NCBI RefSeq assembly: GCF_008039565.1 | Contig: NZ_VDUX01000004.1 | Span: 248,001-312,000, forward strand | DNA: 64,000 nucleotides | Direction: 5' to 3' | Origin: Aeromicrobium terrae | GTDB taxonomy: Bacteria; Actinomycetota; Actinomycetes; Propionibacteriales; Nocardioidaceae | Shown here: positions 41,735 to 49,669 of the stretch, one piece after another | Numbering within the stretch: the stretch's first letter is position 1 | Layout of the letters: every line of letters starts with the position of its first letter | Notes under the pieces: generated by a model | Told to the model about the DNA's origin: nothing | Seen by the model: only the letters and a program-made list of their open reading frames with translations | The model's database searches: none | Translations under genes and position numbers: made by a program

Positions 41735-42888
41735 GGGCGGGGCTCCTTGGGGAGGCCGAGCACGCGCTCGGCGAGGATGTTCTTCTGCACCTCGTCGCTG
41801 CCGCCGTAGATCGTGTCGGCGCGGGAGAAGAGGTAGAGGTTCTGCCAGCGGTCGAGGTCGTACTCGGCACTCTGCGTGGTGAGCGAGCTCTTGCCGCGGA
41901 CGTCCATGGCCAGCTCACCGAGGCGGCGGTGCCAGGTGGCCCACACCAGCTTGGCGACGTTGTCGGCACCCGGCGTCGCGGCGGTGAGCGAGCGGATGGC
42001 GTTGACGCGCATCACCTCGAACTCGGCGCTCTGCGCGGCCAGCCGATCGCGGAGCACCGGGTCGCCGAGGGCGCCGTTGCTGCGGGCGAGGTCGATCAAG
42101 TCGTTCAGCTCGCGCTCGAACCCGACCTGCTGGCCGAGCACCGAGACGCCGCGCTCGAAGCCGAGCAGCGCCATCGCGACCTTCCACCCGTCGCCGGGCT
42201 CCCCGACGACGAGGTCGGCGGCCGTGCGGGCGCCGGTGAAGAAGACCTCGTTGAACTCGTGGCCGCCGGTGATCTGCTTGATCGGGCGGACGTCGACGCC
42301 CTCCTGGTCGAGCGGCACGAGCAGGAACGACAGCCCCTGGTGCCGCGACGACCCAGGCTCGGTGCGGGCGAGCACGAAGATCCAGTCGGACTTCTGCGCC
42401 CACGACGTCCACACCTTCTGGCCGTCGATGACCCACTCGTCCCCGTCGAGGACGGCCTTGGTGCTGACGGCCGCGAGGTCGGAGCCGGCGCCGGGCTCGG
42501 AGTAGCCCTGGCACCAGAGCTCGTCGACGGTGCGGATCGTGGGGAGGAAGCGCGCCTTCTGCTCGTCGGTGCCGAACGCGATGAGCGTCGGCCCGAGCAG
42601 CTGCTCGCCGAGGTGGTTGACGCCCTCGGGCGCGTCGGCCCGGGCGTACTCCTCGTGGAAGATCGCCTGCTGCGCGAGGCTGAGGTTGCGGCCGCCGTGC
42701 TCCTCGGGCCAGCCGAGGCAGGTCCAGCCGTGCTCGGCGAGGAGCTTGTTCCAGGCGCGACGTTCCTCGTACGCGGTCTCGCCGTCGCCGGTGCTGCCGA
42801 CGCCGCGCAGCTCGGCCCACTCGCCGACGAGGTGCTCGGCGAGCCAGGTGCGCACCTCCTCGCGGAAGGTGTCGTCGGCAGCGCTCAC
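41731..42888 (-). CDS. fadE30: Acyl-CoA dehydrogenase FadE30
   Basis: A 385-residue flavin acyl-CoA dehydrogenase that desaturates the propionyl side chain of 5OH-HIP-CoA. The FAD-binding YSEPGAGSDLAAVSTKA and WTSWAQKSDW, a GFERG catalytic region and the C-terminal IYGGSDEVQKNILAERVLG are intact. GTG 42888 start, no clear Shine-Dalgarno; a longer upstream frame runs through the operator and is rejected. It is divergent from fadD3 as Rv3560c and Rv3561. Confidence 0.92.
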   Translation of the reverse strand: MSAADDTFREEVRTWLAEHLVGEWAELRGVGSTGDGETAYEERRAWNKLLAEHGWTCLGWPEEHGGRNLSLAQQAIFHEEYARADAPEGVNHLGEQLLGPTLIAFGTDEQKARFLPTIRTVDELWCQGYSEPGAGSDLAAVSTKAVLDGDEWVIDGQKVWTSWAQKSDWIFVLARTEPGSSRHQGLSFLLVPLDQEGVDVRPIKQITGGHEFNEVFFTGARTAADLVVGEPGDGWKVAMALLGFERGVSVLGQQVGFERELNDLIDLARSNGALGDPVLRDRLAAQSAEFEVMRVNAIRSLTAATPGADNVAKLVWATWHRRLGELAMDVRGKSSLTTQSAEYDLDRWQNLYLFSRADTIYGGSDEVQKNILAERVLGLPKEPRP

Positions 42889-42900
42889 ATGCGGTAGCCT

Positions 42901-42918
42901 ACCAAGCAATTGCTTGTT
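42901..42918. promoter_or_regulatory. Candidate KstR2 operator between fadE30 and fadD3
   Basis: ACCAAGCAATTGCTTGTT is a near-perfect palindrome (AAGCAATTGCTT core, 12 bases perfect). It sits 12 bases from the fadE30 GTG. It contains the CAAG and CTTG half-sites of the reported KstR2 motif but with six rather than two bases between them. The half-site CTACCAAGCAA is shared with 20965-20982. Confidence 0.7.
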
Positions 42919-42937
42919 TGGGATACGCCCTCGCCCC

Positions 42938-42983
42938 GGTGGTCGAGTAGCCCGTGAGGAACGAGCGGGCGTATCGAGACCAC
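42938..42983 (+). repeat. Single REP module in the fadD3 leader
   Basis: One module A variant (GGTGGTCGAGTAGCCCGTGA to CGAGACCAC) lies between the KstR2-like site and the fadD3 ribosome site, so it is transcribed as 5' leader. Its ends are self-complementary and can form a hairpin ahead of the GGAGGA. Confidence 0.8.
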
Positions 42984-43006
42984 GTCGGCGCAGGATTGGA
43001 GGAATC

Positions 43007-44536
43007 GTGAGCGACACCGTTCCGGGGCTCGTCCGCCGCGCCGCGGAGCAGTTCGGCGACGACCCGGCCTTCGTCATGGACGGCCGCTCCCTCTCGTTCG
43101 CCGAGCTCCACGACGCCGTCCGGCGCACGGCCGCGGTCTACCGCCAGCACGGCGTGACCCCCGGCGAACGGGTCGTGCTCTGGGCCCCCAACAGCATCGA
43201 GTGGGTGGTCGCCGGGCTCGCCGCGACCTACGGCGGCGGCGTGCTGGTGCCGGCCAACTCCCGCTACACCGCGCACGAGGTGGCCGACCTGGTCGAGCGC
43301 ACGAACGCCGCCGTGGTCGTCGTCGCCGACGGGTTCCTCGGCCGCACCCAGATCGCCGACCTCCGCGCCCTCAAGCCGAGCGCCCCGATCCTCGACCTCG
43401 CCGGCCTCGACGCCCTCGCCGCCGAGGCGCAGGACCTCGCCCGGGTCGAGGCGGCCGCCGACGCCGTCGGTCCCGACGACATCGCCGACATCCTGTTCTC
43501 CTCCGGCACCACCGGCCGGCCCAAGGGCGTGCTTAGCGCGCACCGCCAGACCGTCGCGGCGGCCGCGAGCTGGAGCGCCGTCGGCGAGGTCACCGGCGAC
43601 GACCGGTACCTCGTCATCAGCCCGTTCTTCCACTCCTACGGCTACAAGGTCGGCATCCTCGTCGGTCTGCTGCACGGCTGCGCGCTCTACCCGATGCAGG
43701 TGTTCGACGCCGACGCCGCGCTCGACCTCATCGCGTCCGAGCGGATCACGATGGTGCCCGGCGCCCCGGCGATCTTCCTCGGCCTGCTCGAGTCGCCGAA
43801 GTTCGCGAGCACCGACACGTCGTCGCTGCGGTTCGCCAACACCGGCGCGGCCAACGTGCCCGTCGCGCTGGTGGAGCGGCTGCAGACCGAGCTGAGCTTC
43901 GACCTCGTGATCACCGCGTTCGGCATGACCGAGTGCGTCGTCGCCACCATGTGCCGGCGCGGCGACAGCGACGAGACCATCGCCACCACCTGCGGTCGCG
44001 CGATCGACGGCATGGAGACCGCGATCGCCGAGCCCGAGACCGGCGAGCACCTGCCGGCCGGGCAGGAGGGCGAGCTGCTGCTGCGCGGGTCGCAGGTCAT
44101 GCTCGGCTACCTCGACGACGAGGAGGCCACCGCCGAGGCCATCGACGCCGACGGCTGGCTGCACACCGGCGACGTCGGCGTGCTCGACGAGCGCGGCTAC
44201 CTGCGCATCACCGACCGCCTCAAGGACATGTACATCTGCGGCGGCTTCAACGTGTACCCGGCTGAGGTCGAGCAGGCGCTGATGCGGCTCGACGGCGTGG
44301 TCGACGTCGCCGTCATCGGCATCCCCGACGAGCGGCTCGGCGAGGTGGGCAAGGCGTTCGTCGTCCGCCGCGACGAGAGCCTCGAAGCGGACGCCGTCAT
44401 CGCGTTCGCGCGCGAGCGGCTGGCCAACTTCAAGGCGCCGCGAGGGGTTGAGTTCGTCGAGACCCTGCCGCGGAACCTGTCCGGCAAGGTGCTGAAGAAC
44501 GAACTCCGTCATTCAAGTGAGGGGAGCGACGCATGA
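43007..44536 (+). CDS. fadD3: HIP-CoA synthetase FadD3
   Basis: A 509-residue acyl-CoA/AMP ligase that activates HIP, the C/D-ring steroid metabolite. The P-loop SSGTTGRPKGV, TAFGMTEC, GYLDDEEAT, GWLHTGDVG, ITDRLKDMYICGGFNVYP and C-terminal Lys in NLSGKVLK are all present. GTG 43007 has GGAGGA four bases upstream. It starts the KstR2-type plus-strand operon running to 49649 with overlapping starts at every junction. Confidence 0.92.
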   Translation: MSDTVPGLVRRAAEQFGDDPAFVMDGRSLSFAELHDAVRRTAAVYRQHGVTPGERVVLWAPNSIEWVVAGLAATYGGGVLVPANSRYTAHEVADLVERTNAAVVVVADGFLGRTQIADLRALKPSAPILDLAGLDALAAEAQDLARVEAAADAVGPDDIADILFSSGTTGRPKGVLSAHRQTVAAAASWSAVGEVTGDDRYLVISPFFHSYGYKVGILVGLLHGCALYPMQVFDADAALDLIASERITMVPGAPAIFLGLLESPKFASTDTSSLRFANTGAANVPVALVERLQTELSFDLVITAFGMTECVVATMCRRGDSDETIATTCGRAIDGMETAIAEPETGEHLPAGQEGELLLRGSQVMLGYLDDEEATAEAIDADGWLHTGDVGVLDERGYLRITDRLKDMYICGGFNVYPAEVEQALMRLDGVVDVAVIGIPDERLGEVGKAFVVRRDESLEADAVIAFARERLANFKAPRGVEFVETLPRNLSGKVLKNELRHSSEGSDA

Positions 44537-45384
44537 GCGAAGAAGAAGTGGTGACCTACGAGGTCGTCGACGGCGTCGCCCGCGTCACGCTGAACCGGCC
44601 GGAGTACCGCAACGCGCAGAACTCCAAGATGACCTACGCGCTCGATGCGGCGTTCCAGCGCGCCACCGACGACGACGACGTGAAGGTCATCGTGCTGGCC
44701 GGGAACGGCAAGCACTTCTGCGCCGGCCACGACATCGGCACCCCCGGCCGCGACGTCGACCAGACCTTCGACCGCAAGGCCGTCATCTGGTGGGACCACA
44801 CCGACAAGGAGGGCGGCGACCTGCGCTTCGCCCGCGAGTCGGAGGTCTACCTCGGCATGTGCCGCCGCTGGCGCGAGGTGCCCAAGCCGATGATCGCGAT
44901 GGTGCACGGCGCGTGCATCGCCGGCGGCCTGATGCTGGCGTGGTCGTGCGACTTCATCGTCGCGTCCGACGACGCGTTCTTCTCCGACCCCGTCGTGCGG
45001 ATGGGCATCCCGGGCGTCGAGTACTTCGCGCACCCGTGGGTGATGAACCCGCGCGCGGCCAAGGAGTTCCTGTTCACCGGCGACCGGTTCGACGCCCAGC
45101 GCGCGCTGTCGCTCGGCATGGTCAACCAGGTGGTGCCGGCCGACGAGCTCGAGTCGACCGTGATGGCGATGGCCGGCCGCATCGCGCAGATGCCGCGGTT
45201 CGGCCTGGCGCTCACCAAGAAGGCCGTGAACCAGGCCGAGGACCTGCAGGGCCTGCGCGCCGGCATGGACTCGGTGTTCGGGCTGCACCACTTCGCCCAC
45301 GCACACAACGCCGAGACGTCCGACGACTCGTTGGGCGGACTGGACGCCAAGAAGATGGCCGAGAAGAACAAGGAGAACGGGTGA
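44533..45384 (+). CDS. Enoyl-CoA hydratase/isomerase family protein
   Basis: A 283-residue crotonase-fold enzyme: VARVTLNRPEYRNAQNS, FCAGHDIGTPGR (oxyanion), MVHGACIAGGLMLAWSCDFIVA and a C-terminal FHH/HFAHAHN segment. It overlaps fadD3 by four bases. M. tuberculosis has no hydratase between fadD3 and fadE31, but several actinomycetes do. It probably hydrates an unsaturated CoA ester formed by the FadE enzymes of this operon (inference). Confidence 0.88.
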   Translation: MSEEEVVTYEVVDGVARVTLNRPEYRNAQNSKMTYALDAAFQRATDDDDVKVIVLAGNGKHFCAGHDIGTPGRDVDQTFDRKAVIWWDHTDKEGGDLRFARESEVYLGMCRRWREVPKPMIAMVHGACIAGGLMLAWSCDFIVASDDAFFSDPVVRMGIPGVEYFAHPWVMNPRAAKEFLFTGDRFDAQRALSLGMVNQVVPADELESTVMAMAGRIAQMPRFGLALTKKAVNQAEDLQGLRAGMDSVFGLHHFAHAHNAETSDDSLGGLDAKKMAEKNKENG

Positions 45385-46526
45385 ATCTCGACCTCTCCCC
45401 CGAGGAGGAGGCGTTCCGCGACGAGGCCCGTGCCTGGCTGTCCGCGAACGTCCCCCGCGAGCCGCTGCCGTCGATGGACACCGCCGACGGCTTCGAGGCG
45501 CACCAGGCGTGGGAGCGGAAGCTCGCTGACGCCCGCTACTCCGTCGTCTCGTGGCCGGAGGAGTTCGGCGGCCGCGAGGCGTCGCTCGTGGAGTGGGTGA
45601 TCTTCGAGGAGGAGTACTACCGCGCCGGCGCGCCCGGCCGCGTCTCGCAGAACGGCATCTTCCTGCTCGCGCCGATCATCTTCGACCACGGCACCGACGA
45701 CCAGCAGCGACGCTGGCTGCCGTCGATGGCCACCGGCGAGACCATCTGGGCGCAAGCGTGGTCGGAGCCGGAGGCCGGGTCCGACCTCGCGTCGCTGCGC
45801 TCCACCGCCCGACGCGTCGTCGGCGGCTGGCGGCTGAACGGCCAGAAGACGTGGTCGTCACGCGCGGCGTACGCGCACATGGGCTTCGGCCTGTTCCGCT
45901 CCGACCCGGAGGCCGAGCGGCACCGCGGCCTCACCTACTTCTGCTTCCCGCTCGACGCCGACGGCGTCACCGTCCGGCCCATCGCCCAGCTCGACGGCGA
46001 GGCCGGCTTCGCGGAGATCTTCTTCGACGACGTCTTCGTCCCCGACGAGGACGTGCTCGGCGAGCCCGGCGACGGCTGGCGTGTCGCGATGAGCACCGCC
46101 GGCAACGAGCGCGGCCTGTCGCTGCGCTCGCCCGGCCGCTTCTGCGCCGCCGCCGACCGTCTCCTGGATCTGTACTCCACGGTCCTTGAGCCTGTCGAAA
46201 GGACTGCCAAGTCCGCCGACGTCGTCGACGCCTGGGTCCGCGCCGAGGCCTACCGCCTCTACACCTGGGGCACGGTGACCCGCCTCGCCGACGGCGGCGA
46301 CATGGGCGCGGCCGGCTCGGTGAACAAGGTGTGGTGGAGCGAGCTGGACGTCGCGCTGCACGAGACGGCGCTCGACCTGCTCGGGCCCGACGCCGAGGTC
46401 GAGTCACCGTGGACCGACGGCTACCTGTTCTCGCTGTCCGGCCCGATCTACGCGGGCACGAACGAGATCCAGCGCAACATCGTCGCCGAGCGGATCCTCG
46501 GCCTTCCGAGGGAGCCGCGCGGATGA
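45381..46526 (+). CDS. fadE31: Acyl-CoA dehydrogenase FadE31-like
   Basis: 381 residues, acyl-CoA dehydrogenase fold: WSEPEAGSDLASLRSTA, TWSSRAAYAHMG, FFDDVFVPDEDVLGEPGDGW, then the C-terminal IYAGTNEIQRNIVAERILG. GTG 45381 is coupled to the hydratase gene. Synteny (fadD3, fadE31, fadE32, fadE33) gives the name. A REP core is translated inside it at about residues 266-275 (STVLEPVERTAK), in the region between the FAD half and the C-terminal helical bundle. Confidence 0.87.
   Translation: MNLDLSPEEEAFRDEARAWLSANVPREPLPSMDTADGFEAHQAWERKLADARYSVVSWPEEFGGREASLVEWVIFEEEYYRAGAPGRVSQNGIFLLAPIIFDHGTDDQQRRWLPSMATGETIWAQAWSEPEAGSDLASLRSTARRVVGGWRLNGQKTWSSRAAYAHMGFGLFRSDPEAERHRGLTYFCFPLDADGVTVRPIAQLDGEAGFAEIFFDDVFVPDEDVLGEPGDGWRVAMSTAGNERGLSLRSPGRFCAAADRLLDLYSTVLEPVERTAKSADVVDAWVRAEAYRLYTWGTVTRLADGGDMGAAGSVNKVWWSELDVALHETALDLLGPDAEVESPWTDGYLFSLSGPIYAGTNEIQRNIVAERILGLPREPRG
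46178..46205 (+). repeat. REP core in frame inside fadE31
   Basis: CACGGTCCTTGAGCCTGTCG (first 20 of 28 bases) differs by one base from the intergenic copies near 38652 and 38826. It is translated without a frameshift and contributes about nine residues to the protein. Confidence 0.8.
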
Positions 46527-47515
46527 GGTTCGAGCTGACGTCTGACCAGCGCGACTTCATGTCGACGCTGGACGGGCTGATCGCGTCGTCCGACCCGGTC
46601 GCGGTGAACCGCGCGTGGTCGGTGGGGCAGACCGAGCCCGGCTTCGACCTGTGGAAGCGGATCGCCGACATGGGTGTGCCCGCGCTGCTGGTTCCGGAGT
46701 CCGAGGGCGGCCTCGACGCGAGCCCGGTGGAGCTGGCCTGCGCGTTCGAGGTGCTCGGCCGGCACGCGGTGCCCGGGCCGTGGATCGAGTCGGCCGCGTT
46801 CCTCGCCGTCGCGCTCGACGGGAAGGACCGACAGGAGATCGTCGAGGGCACGATGGCGTCGCTCGCCGTCCCGCCGCTCGTCCCGTACGCGGTGGACGCC
46901 GCGGAGGCGCAGCGGCGCTACGTCGTCGTCGACGGCCGGCTGCACCGAGGCGAGGTGAAGGACGTGGTGACGTCGATCGACGCGAGCCGTCGCCTCGCCC
47001 GCGTCGAGCCCGCGCCGGACGGCCTGATGTCCGCGCGTGTGCACGACGACCGCGCGCCGATGCCGAAGACCGGCGTCGAGCGTCCGCTCGAGGGAGCGTT
47101 CGTGATGGCGGTGCTGGCGACGTCGGCCGAGCTGCTCGGCGCGGCCGAGCGGGTGCTCGACGACTCGGTCACCTACGTGCAGCAGCGCACGCAGTTCGGC
47201 CGGTCGATCGGGTCGTACCAGGCGATCAAGCACCAGCTGGCCGACGTGCGCATCGCGCTCGACTTCGCCCGGCCGCTCGTCTACGGCGCCGCGGTGGACC
47301 CGACGCTGCGCGCGGTCTCGGCGGCGAAGATCCAGTGCGCGGAGGCGGCGCACCTGGCCGCCCGTGTGGGCCTGCAGGTGCATGGCGCGATCGGCTACAC
47401 CGCCGAGTACGACCTGAGCCGCTGGCTCCTGCGCATCCGTGCTCTGATCAGCGCCTGGGGCACCCCCGCGTACCACCGCGAGACCCTGCTCGCCGAGCTG
47501 CTGGACTCCCGATGA
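46523..47515 (+). CDS. fadE32: Acyl-CoA dehydrogenase FadE32-like (short subunit)
   Basis: A 330-residue short acyl-CoA dehydrogenase. The N-terminal helices are followed by a reduced beta domain and the conserved QQRTQFGRSIGSYQAIKHQ segment, then VHGAIGYTAEYDLSRWL. Steroid FadE enzymes of this type form alpha2beta2 heteromers from two adjacent short subunits; this and the next gene are the likely pair. ATG 46523 overlaps the fadE31 stop. Naming follows synteny with Rv3563. Confidence 0.85.
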   Translation: MRFELTSDQRDFMSTLDGLIASSDPVAVNRAWSVGQTEPGFDLWKRIADMGVPALLVPESEGGLDASPVELACAFEVLGRHAVPGPWIESAAFLAVALDGKDRQEIVEGTMASLAVPPLVPYAVDAAEAQRRYVVVDGRLHRGEVKDVVTSIDASRRLARVEPAPDGLMSARVHDDRAPMPKTGVERPLEGAFVMAVLATSAELLGAAERVLDDSVTYVQQRTQFGRSIGSYQAIKHQLADVRIALDFARPLVYGAAVDPTLRAVSAAKIQCAEAAHLAARVGLQVHGAIGYTAEYDLSRWLLRIRALISAWGTPAYHRETLLAELLDSR

Positions 47516-48603
47516 CCGACCTCGTCCCCACCCGGGAGCACGAGGAGCTGGCCACGTCCGTCCGGCAGCTCCTGCAGAAGGGCAAGTCCCCCGAGGACAC
47601 CTGGTTCGCGCTGTGCGACCAGATCGGCGCGGCCGCCCTGACTATCCCCGAGGAGCACGGCGGCGCCGGCTTCACCCTCGCCGAGACCTACGTGGTGCTC
47701 GAAGAGCTCGGCTACGCCCTGACACCGTCCCCACTCCTCTCCACTGTCGTCGCATCACGGTCGCTAGCGGCGGAGCCGCGGGAGGGAGCGCCAGCGACCG
47801 AAGCGACGGATTCTCGGTCGCTAGGGACGGAGTCCCGGGAGGGAGCGCCAGCGACCGAAGCGACATCAGAGTCGCTCGCAGCCCAGCTCCTCCCCCGCAT
47901 CGCCGAAGGAACGACCGCCACTCTCGCCACCGGCGACGTGACGTGGAACGGAGCCCTGAGCGGCACGGCCACCCCCGTCCTCCACGCCGACGTGGCCGAG
48001 TTCCTCCTCGTCGCAGCCAAGCACGACGACGGCGTCGGCCTGTTCAGCGTCGATCCCGAGGCGATGGGCCTGACCCGCACCCCGCTCGCCGGGATGGACC
48101 CGACCCTCAGCTTCGCCACGCTCGACTTCACCGACGTCGACGCCGACCCGATCTCGATGGACGCCACCGAAGCCCTCGCCGCCGCCCACCGCGTGGGAAT
48201 GCTGGCGACGGCGGCACTGCAGGTCGGCTGCGCCCAGCGCGGCCTCGACATGACCGTCGCGTACGCGAAGGAGCGCGAGCAGTTCGGCCGCCCGATCGGC
48301 TCGTTCCAGGCCCTGAAGCACCGGATGGCCGACATGCTCGTGAAGGTGCAGATGTCCCGCTCCGGCGCCTGGGCCGCGGTGCAGGCCCACGTCCACGGGA
48401 CGCCCAACGCCGACCGCCTCGCCGCGGCCGCCGCGTCCTACTGCAGCGAGGCGGCGCTGCACGTCGCGTCCGAGACGATCCAGCTGCACGGCGGCATCGC
48501 GATCACCTGGGAGCACGACGCCCACCTCGTCCTCAAACGCGCGCAGTCGTTGAGCCGCCTCTACGGCGCCCCGCACGAGCAGCGCGCCGCGCTCATCCCA
48601 TGA
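47512..48603 (+). CDS. fadE33: Acyl-CoA dehydrogenase FadE33-like with internal repeat insertion
   Basis: 363 residues. Normal parts are IPEEHGGAGFTLAETYVVLEELG, KEREQFGRPIGSFQALKHRM and HGGIAITWEHDAHLVLKRA. Between them, residues 82-119 are two 19-residue repeats (SRSLAAEPREGAPATEATD and a variant) encoded by two copies of a 50-base repeat. M. tuberculosis FadE33 is about 318 residues as I recall; the extra length matches the insertion. Likely partner of the preceding short subunit. The insertion falls in a loop after an N-terminal helix. Confidence 0.87.
   Translation: MTDLVPTREHEELATSVRQLLQKGKSPEDTWFALCDQIGAAALTIPEEHGGAGFTLAETYVVLEELGYALTPSPLLSTVVASRSLAAEPREGAPATEATDSRSLGTESREGAPATEATSESLAAQLLPRIAEGTTATLATGDVTWNGALSGTATPVLHADVAEFLLVAAKHDDGVGLFSVDPEAMGLTRTPLAGMDPTLSFATLDFTDVDADPISMDATEALAAAHRVGMLATAALQVGCAQRGLDMTVAYAKEREQFGRPIGSFQALKHRMADMLVKVQMSRSGAWAAVQAHVHGTPNADRLAAAAASYCSEAALHVASETIQLHGGIAITWEHDAHLVLKRAQSLSRLYGAPHEQRAALIP
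47758..47864 (+). repeat. Two tandem 50-base REP-type repeats in frame inside fadE33
   Basis: Copies at 47758-47807 and 47815-47864, period 57 bases or exactly 19 codons. Each begins CGGTCGCTAG and ends CAGCGACCGAAGCGAC; CGGTCGCT and AGCGACCG are reverse complements, so each can form a hairpin. The sequence type differs from the TCGAGACCAC modules seen elsewhere here. Confidence 0.85.
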
Positions 48604-49649
48604 CGACGCCGGCGGTCGACATCTCCTTCCACGGCGCCCCGTCGGGCGCGGCGGAGATGGCGGCGGAAGTCGAGCGTCGCGGTGCGGTGAAGGGGCTCTT
48701 CGTGCCGGAGGGCGCTCACGACCCGTTCATCACCTTGTCGTTGGCGTCGGCGAGCACGGAGCGACTGGAGGTCGGCACGGGCATCGCGCTGGCGTTCGCG
48801 CGCTCGCCGATGTCGATGGCCTACTCCGCCTACGACCTGCACCAGCTCTCCGGCGGCCGTTCGATCCTCGGGCTCGGCTCGCAGATCAAGGCGCACATCA
48901 CGCGGCGCTACGACATGCCGTGGTCGGCGCCGGCGAAGCGGATGGGCGAGTACGTCGCGGCGCTGAAGGCGATCTGGCACTCCTGGCAGACCGGCGACCC
49001 GCTGGACTTCCAGGGCGACTTCTACTCGCACACCCTGATGCCGCCGCTGTTCAACCCCGGCCCGCTGGGCTTCGACGCCCCGCGCGTCTGGATCGCCGCC
49101 GTCGGCCCGCTGATGGTGAAGGCGGCCGGGACGTTCGGCGACGGGATCATCACCCACCCTCTCATCTCCCGCAGCTACCTCGAGGACGTCACCATCCCGG
49201 CGCTGGCAGAGGCCCGCGCCGGCCGCGGCGACCACCAGTTCGAGATCGCGACGATGGCGATGGTGGCGACCGGCCACACCGAGGAGGCCCTTGCCGACGC
49301 GATCGCCGGCACCCGCAAGCAGATCGGCTTCTACGCGTCCACCCCGGCGTACAAGCCGGTGCTGGACCACCACGGCTGGGGCGACCTCCACGACCAGGCC
49401 CACGCCTTCACGAAGTCAGGCCGCTGGTCCGAGCTCGCCGACCTCATCGACGAGGAGGTCCTGAACACCTTCGCCGTCGTCGGCGACGTCGCAACCGCCG
49501 GTCCCGCGCTGGTCGACCGCTTCACCGGCCTTGCCGATCGGCTTACCCTCTCACTGCCGTACAAGACGATCCCAAAGCTACCCATTGATGTCGCGGATGC
49601 GCGCGAACGGCGACTTCCTAGGCCGGGGCTCCCAGTCACTGGAATCTGA
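48600..49649 (+). CDS. LLM-class F420-dependent oxidoreductase (Rv3520c-like)
   Basis: A 349-residue luciferase-like TIM barrel. LTLSLASASTERLEVGTGIALAFARSPMSMAYSAYDL, GRSILGLGSQIKAHITRRYDMPW and VGPLMVKAAGTFGDGIITHP are typical of the F420 steroid-cluster subgroup (TIGR03617-like). ATG 48600 overlaps the fadE33 stop. The last about 25 residues (from about LPYKTIPK) no longer look family-like, and base composition drops there, so the native 3' end may have been replaced at an island junction. Confidence 0.83.
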   Translation: MTTPAVDISFHGAPSGAAEMAAEVERRGAVKGLFVPEGAHDPFITLSLASASTERLEVGTGIALAFARSPMSMAYSAYDLHQLSGGRSILGLGSQIKAHITRRYDMPWSAPAKRMGEYVAALKAIWHSWQTGDPLDFQGDFYSHTLMPPLFNPGPLGFDAPRVWIAAVGPLMVKAAGTFGDGIITHPLISRSYLEDVTIPALAEARAGRGDHQFEIATMAMVATGHTEEALADAIAGTRKQIGFYASTPAYKPVLDHHGWGDLHDQAHAFTKSGRWSELADLIDEEVLNTFAVVGDVATAGPALVDRFTGLADRLTLSLPYKTIPKLPIDVADARERRLPRPGLPVTGI

Positions 49650-49669
49650 GAGGTTCGACCGTTGCCGAA

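Noticed and set aside
39204-41969. A single 921-codon minus-strand frame covering fadA6, kstR2 and part of ipdF
   Set aside because: Only the last 382 codons are a real thiolase; the upstream part is an out-of-frame reading of kstR2 and ipdF.
42889-43128. N-terminal extension of FadE30 through the operator
   Set aside because: It would run through the divergent promoter, the KstR2-like palindrome and into fadD3; the GTG at 42888 gives the family-typical length.
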